Assembly (NCBI GenBank): GCA_028751875.1
Contig: CM054144.1
Location: 17,887,799-17,951,798, forward strand
DNA: 64,000 nt
Direction of reading: 5' to 3'
From: Rapana venosa
Lineage: Eukaryota > Mollusca > Gastropoda > Neogastropoda > Muricidae
This document shows positions 37,601 to 48,067 of the stretch, piece after piece; the stretch's first letter is position 1; each line of letters starts with the position of its first letter. The position numbers were made by a program, and so were the translations under genes. The notes under the pieces are model-generated. The model had not been told where the DNA came from. It searched no databases and saw only the letters and a list, made by a program, of their open reading frames with translations.

Positions 37601-40600
37601 CAGAATCAGGGATCTTAGGCCATGGAGGTCATGGAAGACTCCAGGTTCCAGTTTGCTGATTTGGTTGAAGCTGAGATCCAGGGTCTTCAAGTTGCTCACA
37701 CCTGAAAAGGCATCCCTGTCTACGGTGGTCAGCTGAGTGTGAGAGATCACCAGGGTCTTGAGGTTGGGGAAGATCTGCAGGTCCTTCTTGGTGAGGTGGT
37801 GAAATGCCAAGGAACGGGCGTATGAGCCTCGGATGACCAGGTGTTCTGTGTCAGCAGGCAGACCCACAGTGAGGCTGTAATAGCCTGCACTACTGCACAT
37901 GACACTCTTGACCACTGGATTACATGTGCACTGACTGGGGCACACTGCAGTGATGGACATTGTCCATAATGTTATCACCATCACCACCACAATGGACACA
38001 TGCTGAACGAAAAGAAGGGCCATACCCTATTATCAAAAATTAGTATCAAGATGCAGCAACAAGTCACAAATGCCTATGAAACCACTGATCTTACTTTCTC
38101 TCAGAACCAAAATCTTTAGATGTTTTGTGTTTAAGCCTTGTCTTTTAGGGCAGGGCCAGTCTCTCACAGTGGCAACCAATTACGCCCTGAAGTTAGTTCT
38201 AAGTTTCCTTTACTTCATGCAAGCTATATATGTGACTGATAGGGTATCTGGGATCTTTGGGCTGGCACACTAATCACTGACATTGCCCCAAATCTGGCTA
38301 GAAGTTTCCTCCCCTTTCCATTTCATTTACACACACGCGCGTGCGCACACACACACATGATCACACATACACACAAACACACACACACACACACACGAGG
38401 ATCACACACACACACACAGAGGATCACACACACACACACACACAGAGGATCACACACACACTTACAACACACACACACACACACACACAGAGGATAACAC
38501 ACACACACACACCTGGTGCTACCCCATTCAACATCTGTCAGTCAAATTAACATGTTTGCGTTGCCCCTCCTCCCACACCACTCAGTCAGGCTAGGAAGGC
38601 TAATCCACTCCTCTGATAAGTCAGGCTTACCGATTTGTGGCTGTGGGCCATTTATCACGTCTCGTTCGCTGGGTGGCGATGTTACCCTCACAGCAATCCA
38701 CTGTTTCTCCCCTGTGAGCATTGTCTTCACCACCACTCTGATACTGTGTGCTAAACTCAGCAAGTTATCTGACTGAGCTGCTCCTCTGTGTACGTCAACC
38801 CAAGTGTTGATGTGGATTAAACTTCTGTTTGCAAAGTGTCTGTGGTATGAGAAATTACCCCTCTGAAGGTTAATTACTATAAACTACAGCCTTGACACAC
38901 TGTGGTTGATAAATGTGAGGGGGTTGGCTGGAAAAGACACAAAAGAGGTGAATCGATGAATGAATGAATGAAAGTTTTAAATGGTCCAGCACTTATTGAC
39001 CACCACACGCACTCTTGATACCAGACACCACTGAGAGAAAGAAAAATCTGATAGACATTTGGCAAGGAGTAGAACACTTTACGAAATTCACTAGTCACAG
39101 TTCTCATACCTATTACTTGGACCTTTTTTTTATACAAATATACAGACATTCTATACACATTAAGTGTAAAGTCTGCAATCTTATCTAAAAGGCATGCAAA
39201 ATCTGGCTGAGTGGTAAAAACTCTGGTTTAAGCATATTTCTTCCCCATGGGAATACCGGGGGTCTGTCAGTATAATAGCATTGCCACCTTCTGAAAATTT
39301 TGTGCTAGAAATTCCCTCTTTTCTATTCCTCTCTGTGTTTCAGCCTTGTTCCCCTATTTTTTCCTTCTGGTCTTCAAGCCGATCACCTTCATTAACAATT
39401 TTTTGCCTTCCTGGTCCCATTGCAAGCCGAGGAAGAAAATGGCAGAAACATCATTGAATGGACAGGAGGAGTCTCTCCACAACCAGCGCAAGCATCTGCC
39501 CAAACCACACGGCAAATGGAGCAACGTGCAACGTTTGTCACATACAGTGCTCCAACTGACCACGGAGGGATACGCAAACAGATGAGATGAAGAATAGTCC
39601 ATTATTCTGCTTTTTTCCATAAAAACTAAAAAGATAGGATGTGCTGGGTCTGACTTGTCAGGCGCTTAACGGCAGCGCAACGCATCTGCACTCATATGAC
39701 AGATGATAGGGTCTAACAGATGGAGGGGACAAAGTATGCGACTTCATGTAGAAGTGAACCCACAACCTCTCACTTTCATGAGGGCTGTATCACCATAAGT
39801 CTATGGAAGCTGGTGGGTAAAGTAAACTTTCAGATATTTTCTTGTGTTACTAATGTCAAACACTTTTCAAACTGAAAATCAGTTAGTCAAGTCTGTTTGC
39901 ATGAGTTAAAAGTGGGCCAAATACTCAAAATAGCATGATAAACAAAATAAGTAAACATGTACAAGTAGCCATATCATGATAGCACAAACAAGTGAGCAAG
40001 ATTCAATTATCAGAAAATCACACACACACACACACACACACACGCATACACGTACACTCAAACACAAGAGTGCGTGCGCGCACACACAGACACACACACA
40101 CACACACACAGCCACCCATCCACACACACACACTATTTCAAACAGATATGACTCAATCCTCAACAGGATTAAGAAATGATCAAACACAACTCCCCAACCA
40201 TCCCCCCACCCACCTACCCCCACCCACACCCAAAAAACAACAGCAAAAAACCCACCCAGAACCTGGCACAATGAACAGAATTGGTAAACCCACCCATCAC
40301 TATATTTACCTCAAACATTCAAATCACTGTGAAAGGGTTTGTTAAGTGAGAAATAGCCATGTATTATCAGCTGTCCAGTCCAATGTCAAACTCCAGGGGA
40401 CCCTCTGCAAGCCATAGCTCAGTTGTTTTTTTTCTTTTCTTTATACACAACCGACGCCAGTTTCTCTCGGGTCTGCCTCATTGCAGGAGGTAAGTTTTGA
40501 AATGCAAGCAGGTGACCCCAAGTTTCTCCTCCCCCTCCTTCTCCTCTGATAAGCATTCCTGAAGGAAGTTAATCCCACTCCCTTTAAATCATGATGAACG

Positions 40601-42049
40601 AAAAAGATAAAAGCCGAGCATTGATCCACAGCTTCTAGAAGGTTGGCTTTGGCAGAATATTGCGCATACAGAGGATTTGGGATTAGCCGCAGGAGAGGTG
40701 TTCTTTGTGTGATAGGAGTAGCCTATTGCAGGGTATGTGATAGTAAACAATAAGTTTGGTGTTTTTTCTTTTTTCATTCCTCAGCTAGAGCTCCAAGGTT
40801 TGCCAATGGTGACATTTGTTAGTATGAGATCATTCTTGCCCAACATGACGGCAGCTGCATTCCAACTTCATGGATAAGGTCTAAACACAACACCACAGTA
40901 AATGCACTTTAAAAAAATATTTTTGGGTCATCCATTCTGACAGGCACGAATGGGCTACTCTTCCAAAAGTCAGAACAGATTAACATGTGCGCAAGATGTC
41001 CTATATATATTCGTTCAGGGAACCTCGGTTTATAGTTTTATTCAAAGGACTTTTCAGGGAAGTAGAGTCAGTACTGATGGAAACTCCAAGAGAAAAATCC
41101 CCTTGATGGTGGCCCAAACCTAGGCTTGATCCTGGGCCATCAAATCATAAGCACAATGCTCTGTCCACTAGGCTATCCTGCTCCCACCCCCACCCCAAAA
41201 AACCCCCACCTAATTCAGGGCATCTTTCTTGAAATTTCACACAAGTGGTATGAAGTATTGCCTAAGCTGGTATTAAAATGGGAAATCATACTTATGGTTT
41301 TTTCTTTAGTATATTATTTGCTCCCAGCTCATTAAAACATGAACTGTGCACACTAGTACACATGCACACATCTGTGCATAAATGTATGTGTGCATGCACA
41401 TGTGATGAGTTCTCTCTCTCTCTAACACACACACACATACACACACCTTAAAAGTACAAAGTTTGAAATGAATCCTGTTTTCTTTTTCATTCTCTACCCA
41501 CATAACAACACGATACTGTCATCAATAGCACTCCCTAAATCTGTTTCAAAATGACGCACACTATCACTTCAATGCATTAGAAAATGACGACAAATTTTGC
41601 CGCTCACTTTGTAATGCACACACACCTTTACGCAAAAACTGATATCCATTCTGTAGTACAGATGACAAAACAAAACGAAACGAGGAGGTCATTTCACAAA
41701 AGCCACCATTAATCACTGAAAGGTGGACACCAGTTTGGGCCAAAGTCCACGAACAACATCCGAGTAAAAAGTTCACAATTTGCCGTCATGGAAGTGTTTT
41801 CTGATAATGCTGACAAACGATACTGATTACCAGGATGGACGAGGTGGCTCTGGGCCAATACTGACTGACTGATTTACGCATATTTCACTGTCCTGACCCA
41901 TGGTTCTGGCCCAAGCAATTAACACAACAGTGTGAATGAGCCAAACATGGGCCTTACTGTCAGCACTATCTTTGATGTAGGGGGCTAATTAAGATTAAAT
42001 GCCTTTTAAATCAAAGATGCTGGCAAAGATACAATCACTGATACACAGT

Positions 42050-42090
<41 letters not shown>

Positions 42091-44876
42091 CTACTGTGTG
42101 CCGGTGGGAACAGATGACAAAATTATCAAAACTGCCTGCACATGGGGGACAAGATGTAAAAATAGCACATGAATGCTTATTCTGTACCCTTGAAATAGAG
42201 GAATCTACCAAGAAACAAAAAAAAAAAAGGAACACACACACACACATACACACAAGGTCATTTACCCATATGCAAGACAAAATGGTACAATGAAATAAAA
42301 CACAGCAAATATAAAATATATGACTGACAGAAAGAAATGAAAGAAAAGAAGTGCAGGCAACATGTTAAAACTTCAATATGAAATGAACATTTTCTTAAAA
42401 CTACCAATAGTAGTAAAAAAAAAACCCAACAACCAAATGCATATATGACGCTCCACCATGAAATGAGTTGCACTGCACCTGACCCACTTTTCTGCTAGGA
42501 GCCATTTTAGGGAGGTGGGGGTCAGGTTGTTGACTTTGAGATTTTGGTTGATTATAAAACTCTAAGCTTCCTTCTACTGACATACCAAGGTGGAATGTTT
42601 TCTTTGCTTTAGAAATGCTTTTAAGAACACCCCAGCCGTCATTCTGACCACCTATTGTGATACAAACTTTGTCAATTTCTCATTTTGTCACTTTCTGGAG
42701 TCTAGCATTTCAATTTGTAATAACTTTTCATTGAATTGTCTGATTTTCAATGTGTCTTTTTTGGTGTTGAATAGCCTTTTAAATGCAAACTAAAAATATA
42801 AAAATGCCAACAACTAAAAATTGACCCACGGTGCAATGTGACTCCTTTTGTGGCGGAGCGTCACATATAACATGTCACAACAACTTTATTATTAAAGACA
42901 TGACATGAAAATTTTCTTTCTTTTTAAAAATGAAACATTAAGTTGATAAAACCTCTTAATATATTTTTGGATGATACCACTGGAATATTTTGTAAGCAAG
43001 GATCATAAGTTTTGTGACTTGTTAGTTTTCTCAATGGTATTTGTCGTCATTACAAAAATATTGCTCTATTTTCCCTGTCATAGCAATGCCTGTGAATCTA
43101 AATTTATAACAGGATGACCAGACAGCTGAATTGTTCTGACACAGATGTTAAAAACACTTGTGATGGAAATAGTGCATGCATGTGAGCATGCATTCATTGT
43201 GTGTGTGCGTGCATGTGTGTGTGTGTGTGTGTTGAGCAAGTGTGTATGTGTATATCTGTCTTTGGACAACAATTCTTCAAATAAATTACAATTTCAGCTA
43301 ACTCTAGCTGAAGGACAGTCTCTTAAAAATAAGTTATGCCTTGTGACTATGAACTAAAATAAGGTCAAACGCAATGCAAAATTATCACTCTTTTTTTTTT
43401 ATAGCCACTTCTTTATCATGAGCTTTTTAAGGCTACTGGACAGACCGGGTGCATACATGAACACACCATCAAAAGTTTTCAGGTGCAGATATGTCTTTAC
43501 TGGCTTGGCTCAAGATCAAGACTACAACAAGACTTTTCTTTTGTTTTCACACCACTTTTTCACATCCTTTTAGCTGTCCACCTGTACGACCTCTTTATGT
43601 TGTCATGCACTGAGTCTGATGCCATACAGCACAACAAAGAATATGGATATGACCAGCCACCATGGTGCAGTGGTTAGTACAAAGGACTCAAGGCTAGGAG
43701 CTTCGTCAGAGGCAGTAAGTTTGTGAGGGTTTTGCCAGAGCTCAGGCCAGCCCTTACACAAGAGTTGAGAGTTCTACATTTTCAGCTGGAACTCTGGAAC
43801 TATTCAGGCATGCATCATCCAGTTTATGGATGTAAATGTAGAAGGCACAAGTTTGAAGGCCCAAGTTACATAGCAGACACTGCAGGTGTCTTGCCCCTAC
43901 TTGATGCTTTATCTCACAATAGGAAGGCATTTTATAAAAGGAAGTGTACAGTACAAGCCTGTCAAAAAAGTTGTAAACCTGTTGAACATTCACAGCCTCA
44001 TCATCATCATACCATCAATGTCACTGATCATAGTACAGTTTTAAAAAAAAAGAATCAATGCACCACCCCCTCCCCCTCTATGCAATAATCTCGTAGTGAT
44101 TATCCCTTCCATGCCCGAGGCTCTTGGAGTCAGAGGCTTCATGGGGGACTGTCACTGGATAAACATGGTTACTGTTGTGGAATTACATTCAGTTTGGCTC
44201 TATGACTAAATTATCATTACCATTGAAAGGGAACTTTATACATATTGCCCTGTGACAATCAGTAAGTTGCTAGCCATCACAAGTGTTTTTAACACCTGTG
44301 TCCAGATAATAGACTGAAAACAATGAGACAGAAAACAAGCGTTAGCTTTTGGCTCACTTCTGTGTAAAAAAAAGGGACAGAGAACAACAGAGAAAGACCT
44401 AATGGCAGAGAAGATGCCTGTGAGTGTGCACTTATTGCACTGTAAGAACTATGCATATGTTTGTATTTTTTATTCCTCAGGTAGAGCTAAGAGGTTCACC
44501 AATGCTGAGATTCTGCGTTATGCACCCATTTTTTTAAGGACACCATTATGGTAGCTGCATTCCAACTTCAGAGGTGGTGTCTAAACACAACACCTATGTG
44601 CATGCATTTTTTTAAAAACTGTCATCTATTCCTACCAGCACAAAATGGCCTACTGTTCCAAAAGGTGGAATGGGTTTTAACATTTTGGCAAGGTGTTCTA
44701 CATGCGTTCACACAAGGGGCTTTGGTTTATAGTCTCATCACAATGACTTTTGGGGGAGTGGAGTCAGTACTGATAACTCCGAGGTAAAATCCCTAAAACA
44801 AGTGCCTCTGTGAGGGCTCAAATCCTGGACCCTAAGATCACAAGCACAATGTTCTAACCACTAGGCTATCCGTCCC

Positions 44877-44908
<32 letters not shown>

Positions 44909-45717
44909 ATTCCTTTTCCCACCTGCCCACTATACACACAATAGCACAATGGTCAGCTGAGTGATAAATAAAAGAAAAGTTTAAAAAAAACAACAACACA
45001 AACATGCTGACTCATTCTTAAAAACGCACATGGATTCAGGCTTAAGCAAATGCACATACATACACACATGCACACACACACACACACATGCCCATCTTTC
45101 CATTGCTTCTTACTTCTTTTCTTTGTCTTTCAAAACAACCCACTCTTGAATATTCCTCATACCGAAGTTGGAGGTGCTGAGCCTGACTTGTCAGGTGCTT
45201 AACGCAACACAATGCATTTTTGCTCGTAAGACTTCTTCTTCTTCCTTTTTTGTCATGTTTCTCCCAGGGGAGGTTTGACATTGATGAGCCTTCTCCATCT
45301 CTCTCTGTTTTGAGTTTGCTCAAAAATAGACGTAGCAATGAGATGTAGTTTGCTCATAAGACTGACAATGTTAATTGCTGTTTGAGTGTTCGACCAAGAA
45401 GAAGAGAAGAAGGATGTTCCTAACTCCACCATACCAAAGAAAAAATATCAACACTCACCTGTTCTTGCAATATTTTGGTCTCTGTATAAGCGTCAATGGG
45501 TTTTGAAGCATAAGGCAGCTCCTCTTCTTTCCCTGCTTGAATGTCTCTTCCTTCATACACCACACTAGCACTGCTGGTCAGCACAAGACGCTGTTGATAG
45601 AAATGTTTTGTTGCTCTGGTCAATTATGGGTCTGTCATGTATATATATATTTATGAGACTTAATCTGTTTCTGATTTGTATTTAGTGTACTGTTTAATGC
45701 AGTGTGTGTGTGTGTGT

Positions 45718-45789
<72 letters not shown>

Positions 45790-45829
45790 TTGTGTGAGTG
45801 CAAGCGTGCTTGTGTGTGTGCATGTGTGC

Positions 45830-45907
<78 letters not shown>

Positions 45908-45965
45908 TTTTGCACACAAACACAGAGAAAATGTGACATATCTTAACAGTTTAACACCCTTTCTT

Positions 45966-46028
<63 letters not shown>

Positions 46029-46678
46029 TCAACATTGTATTTTGAATGCTTTTATAAGTCAATTTTCTTGATTTTTTTGGTTGTGAGGGCAGGATGGAAA
46101 AAAAGTTGTATAAACTTAATCTTTTACCCTCAATAAAGATCATTTTGACTTGACTTGACTTGACTTGACATACATACACACACACACACACAGAAAATGG
46201 AACATACCTTAACACCGGCTTTCTTGCACAGGGAGATAAGCAGTTTGGTGCCCTCCACATTGACTTTGTGGAAAAGAGCTCTGTTATTGCTCAGCGGAGA
46301 TGGGGAGGCACAGTGAAAAACACAGCTGACTCCTTCAAGTGCTGCCAGTACATCCTGTGGGAGACATTTATTTCCATGACTGTAAATACAAATGTCATAC
46401 TACACAGTTATTTTTCTCTAAACAGAACAACACCAGATCCTTCTTCTCTCCCTTAACTCCATGAGGAGCTGTTAGGGCAGTGCAATGAATTTTTCAGGCC
46501 CTATCTCTTGGGTAAGTTGAACCTGGAGGTGCCCATCCCTCTTCAGGTACAGGGTGCCTGTAAGATATGTTTATGTTTCTATAATCCTCACAAAACTGAC
46601 ACAGATTACAGGATCTTTGATGTGCATATTTTATCTTGTGTGTGGTGTGTTGTCTTCGATTTTACGTCGGTTCACTCT

Positions 46679-46716
<38 letters not shown>

Positions 46717-47997
46717 GTGTGCGTGCGTGTGTGTGCATGAACAGAATTAAGTCACTGGCAGGCCTGTACGACCCAGAAGATAGTAAACATCCCCACCCCC
46801 AATTCACCAGATGCTGCTGCCAAGATTCGAACCCACAGCTTCATGGACCAACATGAATGGAAGACAAATGTCTAAGTCTAACCACTCAGCTATTGTATCC
46901 ATCAAAATAGATATAGATCCTTTAATAAAATATTTTTAAAAATTAGATTATTACAGTTACAGGTCTGGTTACTTTATTTCAAAATTGATATAAAAAATGC
47001 CCCAAACACAAAAGTTATCTCAGTTACATATCTAGATAGAGCATAACAGAACCTTCATCCATCTGTCCCCTCAACACTGGCAATAGTAAGTCAAATAAAG
47101 AGACTAACACTAAATTACTGTGGGATTATTTTCAATAAACTGACATTATTTGGTCCCTTCACATACAGACACCTTCAATGCTGATTAAATTATACAGCAG
47201 GGGGGCAGGATAGCCTGATGGTTAGAGTGATGTATTCATGATCTGCTGACTCAGGTTCGATTCTTGTTCAAGAGGATTTTTCCTCTGGAGTTAACATCAG
47301 TGCCAACTCCACTCTCCCCAAAAGTCTTCCGGATGAGACTATAAACTGAGGTCCCGTGTGCGAATGCACACAGAACATCTTGTACACACATTAAAACCTG
47401 TTCTGCTTTTCAGAAGAGTAGGCCATTGTGTGCTGGTGGGAACAGATGACAAAATTTACAAAACTGCATACACACAGGGACTGGATGAAAAAAGCATATG
47501 AGTGCTTATTCCATTATCCTCGAAAGAAGAGAATAAAATACTAAATAGATAAATAAATAAATAATAAATAAGTAAATAAATAAATAACAGTACCAACAAC
47601 ACCCACATGGCCATGACAATGAAAATATGCCTGCAGTTTGCAGAAAATACCCCATAACATTGCTGAAATGGTGCACTGAAAATGAGATACTGACCTTTTC
47701 ATTGCACAGATCACCAATAACAAATGAAATCTTGCTATTCTCAAATGTTTGCCTGATGTCAAATGCCCTGACAGAGTAGCCTCGCTGAACCAGATGTTCA
47801 CACAGATGACGGCCCAAGAATCCACAGCCACCAATGACCAGGTAGTCTGTCTGCACACAAACAATGAAACATGCATGATGGTTCTCATGGTGAATAGTAG
47901 TTCTGTGCATTTATTCTTGATTAATGCCATTCACAGTACTTGAATAAATCCTAACAGCAAATGCTGTGTTTGTGTGTGTGAGAGAACGAGATATTAA

Positions 47998-48067
<70 letters not shown>

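Noticed and set aside
37073..37618. 181-codon open frame opposite the LRR gene
   Set aside because: Antisense shadow of the conserved LRR coding sequence; no independent features.
45635..46021. His/Thr- and Cys/Val-rich open frames on both strands
   Set aside because: Translation of (AC)n and (GT)n arrays; no protein content.
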